DNA of 64,000 bases, from positions 23,307,819 to 23,371,818 of the forward strand of contig NC_061868.1 of the NCBI RefSeq assembly GCF_907164915.1, written 5' to 3'. The notes beneath the pieces were generated by a model. That model was not told where the DNA came from and made no database searches. It saw nothing but the letters and a program-made list of their open reading frames with translations. The position numbers and the translations under genes were made by a program. This document shows, piece by piece, positions 39,129-48,364 of the stretch. The DNA comes from Impatiens glandulifera. Lineage: Eukaryota > Streptophyta > Magnoliopsida > Ericales > Balsaminaceae. Numbering within the stretch: position 1 is the stretch's first letter; each line of letters starts with the position of its first letter.

Positions 39129-42100
39129 ATGTGGGTACCAAACAGTTGTAAATATGTACATTTTGCAGGATCCAAAGAAACGGCTAGGAAACTCCGAATG
39201 GTTCTTGGACAGCGGTTGCTCCAGGCACATGACCGGAAATAGCAATTTGCTAATCGACATCAGATCAGTAACCGGTGCTCTAATTACCTTCGGTGACAAC
39301 TCAAAGGGTAAAACTGTGGGCAAGGGTAAGATTGTCCATGGAAATCTAACTATTGATAATGTACTTCTAGTTGAAAACCTACGTTTTAATCTACTTAGTA
39401 TTAGCCAGATGTGTGATGCCGGATACACGGTAGAATTCCTTAAACATGCATGCTTAGTTAAGGACTCTCAAGGTATTGTATTACTAACCGGAAATAGGAT
39501 AGGTAACATCTATAAGGTAGACTGGAAAACAAGAGTAGAACATCCTATATGCATGATAACTAAGACTGATCAAACCTGGCTATGGCACAAGAGACTAAAC
39601 CATCTAAACATGAAAACCTTAAACTACATTCGCGGTAAAAAGCTAGTTGAAGGTATTCCTGATATAGTATTTAACCAGGATAAGGTCTGTTCAGCATGCC
39701 AAATGGGTAAACAAACTAGGTCATCTTTTAAGAGTAATGGAAATATTCAATCTAGCCGATACCTAGATCTTCTTCACATGGATTTATTTGGACCGATTCA
39801 GGTCATTAGCCTAGGAGGTATGCTCTATACCATGGTAGTTATTGATGATTATTCTAGATATACATGGGTGATATTTCTACCATCTAAACGTGAAACTGTA
39901 TCAAACCTGATCACACTTCTTAAGCGTTTGCAAAATGAAAAATCAACTCGTATTAATAGCATTCGAAGTGATCGAGGTACCGAATTTACCAATAGTACAT
40001 TAACTGCATATCTTGATGAATCCGGCATTCGACACGAGTTGTCTAGTGCTAGGACTCCTCAACAAAATGGCCTGGCCGAGAGAAGAAACCGGACTCTCAA
40101 GGAAGCCGCACGGTCCATGATAGCCGACTCCGGCATTGCTCAAAAATTTTGGGCTGAGGCTATCAACACTGCATGCCATACACAAAACCGGTCCTTGATT
40201 AACAGATTTCACAACAAAACACCATATGAGGTTTATTTTCACAGAATTCCTAAACTCAAGTACCTCAGGATTTTCGGTTGTAAATGTTATATTCATATAA
40301 ATGGTAAAACCCAACTCACCGCTTTTGATGCAAAGACCGATACCGGCATCATGCTTGGATACTCGGCAGTAAGTAAAGCATATAGAGTATATAATAATAG
40401 AACTGCAACCATGGAGGAAACAATTCACGTTGTTTTCGATGAATCGGTTGAAAGCAATACTGCTTCATGCTTTGATCTACACAACAGATTGGAAAATAAC
40501 GATATTCATTCTGATAGTGAAGATGAGACTCCGGTCTTCAGGCGGTTTGTCCATGACCTAATGGGTAATATTGATACCCAGCCGGATCAAGCTGTTCCAC
40601 AACAGGAAGCTGACACTTCGGTCCAATCCGAGGGAGTCGGTCGGTCTGACAATCTCGTTCAGCCTACCGACAAGTCTAACCTTGATCAAACAAACGGCAA
40701 CCTGGTAGACACTCCTGAACCGAATCTCAGAAGAAATAGTAAACATCCTCCTGAGCAAATTATAGGTGACCGTTCAGAACCTGTTCGAACTAGGAGTCAA
40801 CTTCTGGAAGGATATTTTAACTCAGCTTTCATATCCCAGATTGAACCGAAAAGGATAGATGAAGCATTGTCAGATCCGGATTGGATCTTGGGAATGTAAG
40901 AAGAGCTAAACCAGTTCGAGAGTAGTAAAGTCTGGTACTTAGTTCCCAGACCGAAAGATCAATCGGTCATAGGAACAAGATGGGTATTCAGAAACAAACT
41001 CAATGAAGACGGTTTGGTCACGAGGAACAAAGCCAGATTAGTGGCTCAAGGTTACAAACAGGAAGAAGGCATTGATTTTGAAGAGTCATTTGCTCCTGTA
41101 GCCAGAATTGAAGCCATTAGGATTTTTCTAGCTTTTGCGGCTTTCAAAAACTTTAAGGTTTTTCAAATGGATGTTAAAAGTGCATTTCTGAACGGTGATC
41201 TACGTGAAGAAGTGTACGTTGAACAACCACCCGGTTTCAAAAATGCTGCATTTCCAAACCATGTATACCGGCTGAACAAAGCTTTATACAGTCTAAAGCA
41301 AGCACCTAGAGCCTGGTATGACACGCTAACCGCATTTCTATTAGAGCATGATTTCACCATCGGTTCGGTGGATAAAACTTTGTTTAAGTTTGAAAAGAAG
41401 GAACATATCCTACTTGTTCAAATTTATGTAGATGATATTATTTTCGGTTCCACCGATCCAAAGCTTTGTGACAAGTTCTCAAAAATGATGACTGACAAAT
41501 TTGAAATGAGTATGATGGGAGAATTAAGTTTCTTCCTAGGTCTTCAGGTTAAACAACTCAAGGAAGGAACATTCATCAGTCAACCTAAGTATACTAAGGA
41601 GCTTCTGAAGAAATTCGGCATGGACACTTGCTCCTCGGCGGCTACTCCAATGAGCTCATCAGTTGAATTGGACAGAGATGATGAGGGCCAATCAGTAGAT
41701 CAGATCGCATACCGGGGCATGATCGGCTCCCTACTGTACCTGACAGCGAGTAGACCGGACATCCTGTTTGCAGTTGGTGTGTGTGGGAGATTCCAAGCAA
41801 ATCCAAAGCAATCCCACTACACAGCCGCAAAGAGGATACTGAAGTATCTGAAAGGCACTCCTGATGTCGGTCTGTGGTATCCAAAAGACTCATTCTTTAA
41901 TCTAACAAGCTACTCAGACGCATATTATGCAGGGTGCAAGATCGACAGGAAAAGCACCAGTGGAACATGTCAGTTCCTAGGTGACCGACTGGTTTCATGG
42001 CACAGCAAGAAGCAGACATCGGTGGCTACATCAACTGCGGAGGCTGAATACTTGGCGGCCGGAAGTTGCTGTTCTCAACTCCTGTGGATCCAACAACAGC

Positions 42101-42390
42101 TGAAGGACTTCGGTATTATAGCCAAAGAGTCACCGATCTTCTGTGACAACACAAGTGCAATTGCGATCACCTACAACCCGGTTCTCCACTCCAGAACCAA
42201 GCACATCGACATAAGGTTTCATTTCATTCGGGAGCTTGTCACACTGAAGCATATCCGGCTGGAATACGTACCGACCGATCAACAAGTAGCCGATATCTTC
42301 ACGAAGCCGCTGCAGGAAGCTAAGTTTTCTCAATTCAGACTTACTCTCGGCTTAACTGACATTAGCCAAATCCTTCCAAAGGATACTTAA
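39109..42390 (+). pseudogene. pol: pol: protease, integrase, reverse transcriptase, RNase H (one internal stop)
   Basis: The frame opens at 39109, overlapping gag by 20 bases in the +1 frame. Domains in order: aspartic protease DSGCSRHMTG (39208-39237); GAG-pre-integrase HHCC finger (about 39588-39720); integrase core with D at 39781, D at 39970 and E at 40078, exact DD35E spacing; reverse transcriptase with [12 protein letters not shown] (about 41160) and YVDD (41425-41436); RNase H with AEAEY and DNTSA. A TAA at 40897-40899 interrupts the same frame between integrase and reverse transcriptase. RNase H reads SDAYYAG where related elements usually have a second acidic residue. It would copy and integrate element cDNA; this copy is interrupted. 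Confidence 0.92.
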
Positions 42391-42835
42391 AGGGAAATCG
42401 GTCCAGAAAGACAAACCGGTAACTCTTCCTAGGCTGTCGAACTTCGAATCTTCGGGGTGTCTGTGGAAGAACCGCCCAGTTCATCAGATAAAGTAAACCG
42501 ACCGGCTACTTGGTGCATGCACCATGTAACCGCATCGGGATGAACAACTGATACCTGACCGGTTCAGAAGCACGCTACCCTAGATTATTTGAATTTCAAA
42601 CAGAAGAGGAATAGTTATCAGAGGTTAAAGGTATCTGTTCTGCATCATTGCCTTTTCAGAGTAAACCTGGTCGCGCCTAAAAAGACGTGAAGATCTTTTG
42701 ATATCTTTCACAGTCCAGGCCTATGACCGACACCTAGACCTGCAAAACTGCCTATTTCATGCAAAGATTCTTATCCTGCGGTTAATACATATCATTTCAT
42801 TTAATGCCCGGATAATAGGTTAGCCCCAAAACCAG
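42391..42835 (+). other. Spacer between pol and accessory gene A
   Basis: About 445 bases with no open frame of note, moderately GC-rich like the element interior. It contains the end of the pol transcript zone and the upstream region of gene A's TATA box. I see no repeat or RNA gene in it. Confidence 0.5.
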
Positions 42836-42844
42836 TATTTAAAG
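42836..42844 (+). promoter_or_regulatory. TATA-like box of accessory gene A
   Basis: TATTTAAAG lies 73 bases before the ATG at 42909. It is followed by a CA-rich leader (CACTCACTCACC, ACACACACAA) typical of plant transcript starts. Confidence 0.5.
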
Positions 42845-42908
42845 AAAGCACTCACTCACCAAAACACACACAAAAACAAAATACCCTCTTTCCATCACTA
42901 AGGCAAAA

Positions 42909-43662
42909 ATGTCTCTCTTCACAAACATTCTCCAAGTCGACTTTGAATCTTGCTCCGATACCGATCATTATGAGGTGTATCGGGTGATCAAACAACTGGA
43001 AGATACCGGTCTCCAGCATTTTCTGGATGACAGGCAAACAATCTACCCTGAATCAGTCTTGGAATTTTTCTACAATGCCAGGGTATACCGGGGGACACCC
43101 CACTTTGATACCCACATTCAATCAAAGGTTGGGGGTATTCTCTTTGACTTCACCGAGCAGGACTTCGCTCGGTGCTTCGATCTGCCCAAACAAGGGCTAA
43201 CAGACCTAAACCCTCCGGCCGATATTAAGGCTGAGGTCTCTCTCTCCCTTGCCCGGTCGGACGAGCCTGTTGATGATCATGGCTCTAAATCTCTCTTGAG
43301 GGCTGAGTATCAGCTCCTCAATGACATAATAGGAAGGGGCATCCTAGGAAAAGATGTCACCAACACCTATTGCGCGGCAACTTTCAACATGATGGCGGCC
43401 ATCATCACCAGGACGCCGGTCAACTGGTCTAGGGTACTGTTTGACGTCCTTATTTGGATAATCGGCACCCGGTCAGTGGCTTTCGTTCCCAGATAAGCCG
43501 ACTTTTTGAGGAGCTTGGAGTCCCAACCTGTCCCGGCGAAGGTTTGACCATGGTCAGGTGTTCACCAGAGAAGTAATCGACTCATTCTACGATCGGTTTG
43601 AAAGAGAGTGGAGGAGGAGGAACTTCAACCTTCCTCAAGATTTCAATCCCCGCGCCCGCTAA
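42909..43662 (+). pseudogene. Accessory gene A, short domain only, frameshifted
   Basis: The ATG follows AAGGCAAAA and opens 195 codons to a stop at 43494. The protein begins MSLFTNILQVDFESC. It shows the family pattern: G-L-x-x-F-L near residue 38, LEFFYNA near 55, an acidic D-F-x-E motif, LLND near 139, and V-N-W-S-R near 177. Homology continues past the stop in the next frame (QISRLFEELGVPTCPGEG, about 43480-43540) and then another frame (VFTREVIDSFYDRF) to a stop at 43660. Two frameshifts are therefore likely. The undamaged protein would have been about 250 residues, with no coiled coil. Function is unknown; it resembles retroelement-linked plant proteins called putative transposon proteins. 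Confidence 0.7.
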
Positions 43663-44073
43663 GTCACTCCTTCCTGCATCCGGTCGTTTTGCTTCATGAA
43701 CCGGATGTATTCTTGTCCTACTCAAATTTGATCATATCGGCTTCATCCATTTCTCTTTCGGCTTTGTTTGTATTTCTATTAATTTCATGTTTCCTTCGCC
43801 GCTCTTTAGGCCATTTTCGGCATTGTTTCTATTATCTTCAGATTAAATCAAATTTATCTCGGTTATGTCTAAATGCATACCTAATTAAATAGGATAATGC
43901 CCAACCAACTGAATAATCAATATCCAACTAATCTGGTCAGTTTCCAACTAACGCTTACCTAGGGCCATGCAATTTGCTCCTTCCCCATGCGCCTTGAAAA
44001 GGTAAAGATTCATTTCCCTAATAAAACAAAAACTGACCATCAATGCTCAGATTTTTCCCTCCAAAACCGATCC
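43663..44073 (+). other. Spacer between accessory genes A and B
   Basis: The T-rich stretch (TTGTTTGTATTTCT and similar) after gene A would suit a plant polyadenylation region, although no exact AATAAA lies close. It then leads to gene B's TATA box. No other feature is seen. Confidence 0.45.
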
Positions 44074-44082
44074 TATATAAGG
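44074..44082 (+). promoter_or_regulatory. TATA box of accessory gene B
   Basis: TATATAAGG is 92 bases before the ATG at 44166, followed by a CT-rich leader ending in TCTCTCTCAATACC. Confidence 0.6.
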
Positions 44083-44165
44083 AGCCATCCTCCTCTCATT
44101 TTATCACATCCAAAAGAACAAAATCACTTGCATTCTTCTTGAATCTCTCTCTCAATACCATAATC

Positions 44166-44872
44166 ATGCCGAGCCGAACTTTGGGAAACTTTCTAAGCAT
44201 CGATTTCAACTCATGTCTGGCAGAATGGGACGGTAACCATCCAAAGAAAAACATGTTTGAATGCCTTATTGATACCGGTCTTCAAACCTTCCTCGAAGAA
44301 TCCGGTCCTGTACTGATTGAGGATGTCAAGGCATTCTTCCGAAGTTCCTGCATCAGGGGCGACTACATTGTCTCTACGGTAAGGGACCACACCTTCTGGC
44401 TTGATGAAGCCGAATTTGCCATCCTTTTCAATCTGCCCAAAGAAGGGTTCTCTGATTTCCCGCCTATGGAGGGACTTGATGCATTCTACTATGGATTACT
44501 CTGCTCTGCAACTCTTGATCCGGTGGAAACTTATGGGTTAAAAACCCGCCTCGGTCGTAGTGCTCAGCTCCTTCTTGAGATTGTCACTCGGTCCATTCTG
44601 TGTCAATCCCAAATCAGCGGTATTCAAAGAACACCTACAACATCATGACCCACATCTTCCACAAAACGACCATCAATTGGTCAGCAGTCCTCTTTCAAAA
44701 CTTGAAGAACATGGTGCTGACCAAGAAAAGTCTCGGTTATGCACCTCACATCAGCAAGTTGATTCTCAAGTACCGGCCAGAGTTTGGACCGGGTACACCG
44801 GCATCCCCCTCAAACATTCTTGATGCAAATGCGGTGGAAGAGAAGTTTTCGAGAATGGTGCTTACTTCTTAA
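44166..44872 (+). pseudogene. Accessory gene B, short domain only, frameshifted
   Basis: I chose the ATG at 44166 rather than the upstream one at 44043, which lies before the TATA box. The product starts MPSRTLGNFLSIDFNSC and follows the family pattern: G-L-Q-x-F-L near residue 38, V-K-A-F-F near 55, F-A-I-L-F-N-L-P near 82. The first frame stops at 44646. Homology shifts near 44610 to another frame with IMTHIFHKTTINWSAVLF and runs to a stop at 44870. The complete product would be about 235 residues. An AATAAA at 44924-44929 lies 52 bases after the stop. Role unknown; closest relatives in the window are A, D and the N-terminus of C. Confidence 0.7.
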
Positions 44873-45253
44873 GTGCCTATTTTTCGTATCATTCTTTCGG
44901 TTCTCCCTCTGTATTGTCTCTTGAATAAAATATCATTTTAGTTTCAATGACCGTATCTCTTTATTCTTTGAACAGTCATCTAAGTAACCGGTTCACATCT
45001 TCAAATAATCTCGTTCTTATCCGGTATCATAAAATCTGATTAAAAACTTAGACTTAGAAACCGCTCAATCATTCGGTCTCAGAGAAAAGAATGCGTCATC
45101 CATGACATAGGCAAAAGGTTTTGAAGGGAAATCTCCCGCCCAATATTGCCGCCCACAGTTTAAGTTTTACCGCCCATAGTTTGGCGATCTTTCACCTTGG
45201 AGGGAAAATTCCCGCCCATTCATGATGGGACGGTTGGGCTTCCAAACCGCGTC
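44873..45253 (+). promoter_or_regulatory. Spacer B-C: polyadenylation signal and CCGCCC cluster
   Basis: AATAAA at 44924 would end a gene B transcript. Between 45131 and 45222 four copies of a CCGCCCA-type motif occur, two of them in the form TCCCGCC, resembling plant E2F sites (TTTCCCGC/TTCCCGCC). They lie 30-125 bases upstream of gene C's TATA box, a typical regulatory position. Factor binding is inference. Confidence 0.5.
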
Positions 45254-45263
45254 TATAAAAGGG
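45254..45263 (+). promoter_or_regulatory. TATA box of accessory gene C
   Basis: TATAAAAGGG is 111 bases before the ATG at 45365, followed by a CT-rich leader (TTATCTCTCTAAG, TCTCTCATTTTC). Confidence 0.65.
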
Positions 45264-45364
45264 ACTTCGGTCATTTTCTTTCATTCTCACGCGAATTCAC
45301 TTTATCTCTCTAAGTTTTCTAAACTCTTTGAAGCGGTTCTCTCTCATTTTCAAACTCTTTCAAC

Positions 45365-48052
45365 ATGGGTCGTGATTCGGCATTGTTCAAACTCTACTCT
45401 CAAGTGGATTTCGAAGAGATCTGGCAGAATGGGACGACCGAGGCGAAGGAAGTTATTGACCGGCTGATTAAAACCGGTCTGGGATATTTCCTAGGCGGTC
45501 CTCACGTAATTTACAAAGAGGCGGTTGAAGAGTTCTTCAACACCGCAACCATCGCCTACGACAAGATCATCGCGACGGTTTGCGGTTCCCAAATCGAGAT
45601 CACCAAAGCATTGGTGGCCGAAAGCTTGCATCTCCCTACACCTGGCCAGGATGCAACGGAAGAAATAGAGCAGGACACCTTTGAGGCGGCTTGCCACATT
45701 TTATCGGCAACCACTGAGCCGATCACAACATCCGGAAGTAAAAATATGCTGAAGCCGGAATATATCCCGGCATGTGACGTTTTCGCCAGGGCGATACTGG
45801 CAAGGGGAGGAAATTTCAGTAACCTCACCAAAGACAAAATCAAGATGATAATCGGTCTTTTGGAAGGAAAAGAGGTTAACTGGGCAAGATCAGTGTTCGG
45901 CAACCTCATGGACATGGTGAAACCGGATTCAACCCGGTCATGGGGATATGCCGTGCCCCTCGGTAAGATCTTCATCCACTTGAAACTCAACGTTGGTCCC
46001 GGTGTTGCGTTAGCAAAACGTTGCCTCATTAGATCGAGGCAATTTCTTCCAAGAACGCAACCGGCCTCCAGTTCCACAGGTGGCCGAAAGAAGAAAGCCG
46101 CAAAGAAAGATGCCCCGGCAAAAGCAAAGACCGGAGGAAAGAGGAAAGAAAAGATAATCTTCGTGGACCCACCACAACAAACAGAAGATGAGGAGTGGGC
46201 CCCTGAGGAAACCGACACGGAGAGGACCGATGATAGAACGGTCAATGACGACGATCATTCGGCTCGGAGTCCGAACGATGCCGAACAAAGCGCTAATCCT
46301 GAAACCACCGAGGGTGAAGACGGGGTTGATGAAGGAGCCAATGATGAAGGCCACAACAAGGAAGAGGCCGACGAGGCCGAGGCCGAAAGATTAGCCCAGA
46401 AAATCTTTCAGGGCATAAACAAGCGAGACGAGGACGTTATAGATCTATATTTGGAATGGCATGAGCACCGGTTCAGTACAAAATATAAAGACATTCTACC
46501 GGACTTCCCTCAACAGGATTGCATCGCCAGATTGGAGGAAGTAGAGGACATGATCTTACGCCTCACAAAATCCAATACAATTCAGGAGGTACAATGCCGA
46601 ACTTGTCTCCTGATACCGAGAAGCCATCTTCGGAAACTAAGAAGGCTCATCCGGAAAATTAAGGAAGAGTATACCGAGGGGGGATCGGTGTGTACCGTAG
46701 CGCCGCGAGTATTATCAAAGCTTGAAAAAGGCAAAATGGAAATACGTCAAGAAATAGAGCGGCTGGAAGCAATATGCAACCAAAAGCAAGTACCGGTCTA
46801 TACTGCTCCGGTAATCGAAGAATTTCCAGTTAACTGTCAAACACCTCCAAGGGAGGATGAGGAACCGATATTGGAAGCTGAGGAACTGATACCGACATTG
46901 GGAGTTGAGGTTCCAAACTTAGAAGTTGGGGTACCGAACTTAGAGGATGCGGCACAATTAGAACCTCCAAATGAAGAGGATGCACCGTTAAATCTCGATG
47001 AAAGAGCCGATCCAGATCCCACCGAGCAATCAACGCCTCCTCCACCACCGGAAGTCACCGCTTCAGTCCCTCCTAAAGAATGGATTGATGACCGACTTCA
47101 AAAGTTTGAAGCATCAGTTTCGGAGCGGGTTGAGGACCGACTTCAGCAGCTTGACGCATCCTTATCAGAGCGGATCGATGACCGCGTTCAAGAACACGAC
47201 GTGTCCAAGTTTCAACCGTTCAAGGATAGATGCAACAACATATTTGATTCGGCCCTGAAGTTTACCGATGTGACAAAGCAGCTTCTGGATCAACATCAAG
47301 CACGCCTAGCAGAACTCAGCACCGGACTGTGGGAAGAGGCCGGTGAGCGCGAAAAATGTGCTCAGCGAACCGCCACTCTAGAGGATGTGACCTCCAACTT
47401 AAAGAAGGATTTCGAACGGGTCGACGCGACAATCGACCGGGTCTCGGTACTAGAAAAGAAAAATGAAGATCTCGTGGCCGAAGTAAAGGCACTTACCGAA
47501 CAGATGGCCGAAATTCTAAAGGCTAAGGAGAACGCAGATGCCGCGGCTATAGAGGCTGATGCTCTAGTGGCTAAAAGGGTCCAGGATGCGCTGGACGCCG
47601 AAGCTAGCAAAAATAAAGAGGCGCCGCGATCGTCTCAACTGACCGAAGCAGATTTGGAAGCCGAAAGAATAAGAAGAGCCGAGGCCTTATACCCAGGGTA
47701 TGCCGAGAAAGTGGCAAGTCAGGTTGCGGCGGATGCCGCACGGTTGGAAAGGGAGGCACGAAGGCTGGAGGGCTATGCAACGGAAAACGAGAAAAAGAAG
47801 AAGGCGGCCGCCTCCGCTTCGGCACCGAAAAAGAGAAAGAGGGTGGCTCCTAAGAAAGTTCGGATAGTCGAGATGCTCAATGAAATCACTGAACCGGTTA
47901 CTACGGGTACTTCGCAGCAAGACGACCTAGTCGAGGACGAAGTCGAGGAACAACTGCGGTCCCGATCGAAAAGACAACGATCCTCCCAACAGACCAGGCA
48001 ACCGCAACCGACGAAAAAGAAGAGTGCCTATGACTTCACAGATTCTGAATAG
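45365..48052 (+). CDS. Accessory gene C: 895-residue nuclear-type coiled-coil protein
   Basis: An intact frame whose ATG follows a TATA box and leader and aligns with genes A, B and D. Residues 1-215 are the family domain (GLGYFLGGP near 38, AVEEFF near 53, VNWAR at 171-175). Residues 239-266 are lysine-rich (RKKKAAKK). Residues 270-345 are acidic. Residues 345-470 form a second helical domain shared with the protein at 2-1771. A proline/acid linker follows. Residues 574-612 hold three copies of a 15-residue heptad-like repeat (DDRLQKFEASVSER type). A coiled coil runs to about 800, then a classical nuclear localisation signal PKKRKRV at 821-827. No signal peptide or membrane segment, so it is not envelope-like. 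I infer a nuclear, self-associating, perhaps DNA-binding protein; function is unknown. It is the only undamaged long frame of the element. Confidence 0.8.
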   Translation: MGRDSALFKLYSQVDFEEIWQNGTTEAKEVIDRLIKTGLGYFLGGPHVIYKEAVEEFFNTATIAYDKIIATVCGSQIEITKALVAESLHLPTPGQDATEEIEQDTFEAACHILSATTEPITTSGSKNMLKPEYIPACDVFARAILARGGNFSNLTKDKIKMIIGLLEGKEVNWARSVFGNLMDMVKPDSTRSWGYAVPLGKIFIHLKLNVGPGVALAKRCLIRSRQFLPRTQPASSSTGGRKKKAAKKDAPAKAKTGGKRKEKIIFVDPPQQTEDEEWAPEETDTERTDDRTVNDDDHSARSPNDAEQSANPETTEGEDGVDEGANDEGHNKEEADEAEAERLAQKIFQGINKRDEDVIDLYLEWHEHRFSTKYKDILPDFPQQDCIARLEEVEDMILRLTKSNTIQEVQCRTCLLIPRSHLRKLRRLIRKIKEEYTEGGSVCTVAPRVLSKLEKGKMEIRQEIERLEAICNQKQVPVYTAPVIEEFPVNCQTPPREDEEPILEAEELIPTLGVEVPNLEVGVPNLEDAAQLEPPNEEDAPLNLDERADPDPTEQSTPPPPPEVTASVPPKEWIDDRLQKFEASVSERVEDRLQQLDASLSERIDDRVQEHDVSKFQPFKDRCNNIFDSALKFTDVTKQLLDQHQARLAELSTGLWEEAGEREKCAQRTATLEDVTSNLKKDFERVDATIDRVSVLEKKNEDLVAEVKALTEQMAEILKAKENADAAAIEADALVAKRVQDALDAEASKNKEAPRSSQLTEADLEAERIRRAEALYPGYAEKVASQVAADAARLEREARRLEGYATENEKKKKAAASASAPKKRKRVAPKKVRIVEMLNEITEPVTTGTSQQDDLVEDEVEEQLRSRSKRQRSSQQTRQPQPTKKKSAYDFTDSE

Positions 48053-48364
48053 GGACTATCCTTCCTTTTCTTAGTATTTATGCTTTGTCTTTTCCGGTCA
48101 TCTATAAATATATATATATAAAGTTATTTTTGAATCCGGCCTTATTTTGCATCTCTACTTAGTTTTGATAATTTTAAATAAAATAATCAAAAAGGGAGAA
48201 ATTGTTAGATAAAAGATAAAGACTCTTCCAAAACTTCTCTCTCAAAATTTTTCGAAAATTTTCTAAGTCTTTTTCAAAAACTGGCCAAACAAAACAACCG
48301 GCCTACGGTTGCAAACTTACATGATTTTGATAATTTTAAATAAAATAATCAAAAAGGGAGAAAT
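48053..48364 (+). repeat. 3' internal region with two polypurine-tract blocks
   Basis: Two blocks each carry TTTTGATAATTTTAAATAAA and a polypurine tract (48189-48201 and 48351-48363). The first is followed by a copy of the LTR start (TTGTTAGATAAAA), then diverges; the second abuts the real LTR. The layout matches 1772-2118 of element 1. Confidence 0.75.
48351..48363 (+). promoter_or_regulatory. Polypurine tract adjoining 3' LTR
   Basis: AAAAAGGGAGAAA ends one base before the LTR at 48365, the expected plus-strand priming site. Confidence 0.85.

Noticed and set aside
44043..44165. Upstream ATG of gene B at 44043
   Set aside because: It lies before the TATA box and is not aligned with the starts of the related genes; the ATG at 44166 is.
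45556..46245. 229-codon antisense frame inside gene C
   Set aside because: It mirrors the codon pattern of gene C, and the product has no recognisable motif. The same holds for the other reverse frames across gene C and pol.
45365..48052. Envelope-like gene of a Sirevirus-type element
   Set aside because: The position after pol fits, but there is no signal peptide or transmembrane helix, and nuclear localisation signals are present.
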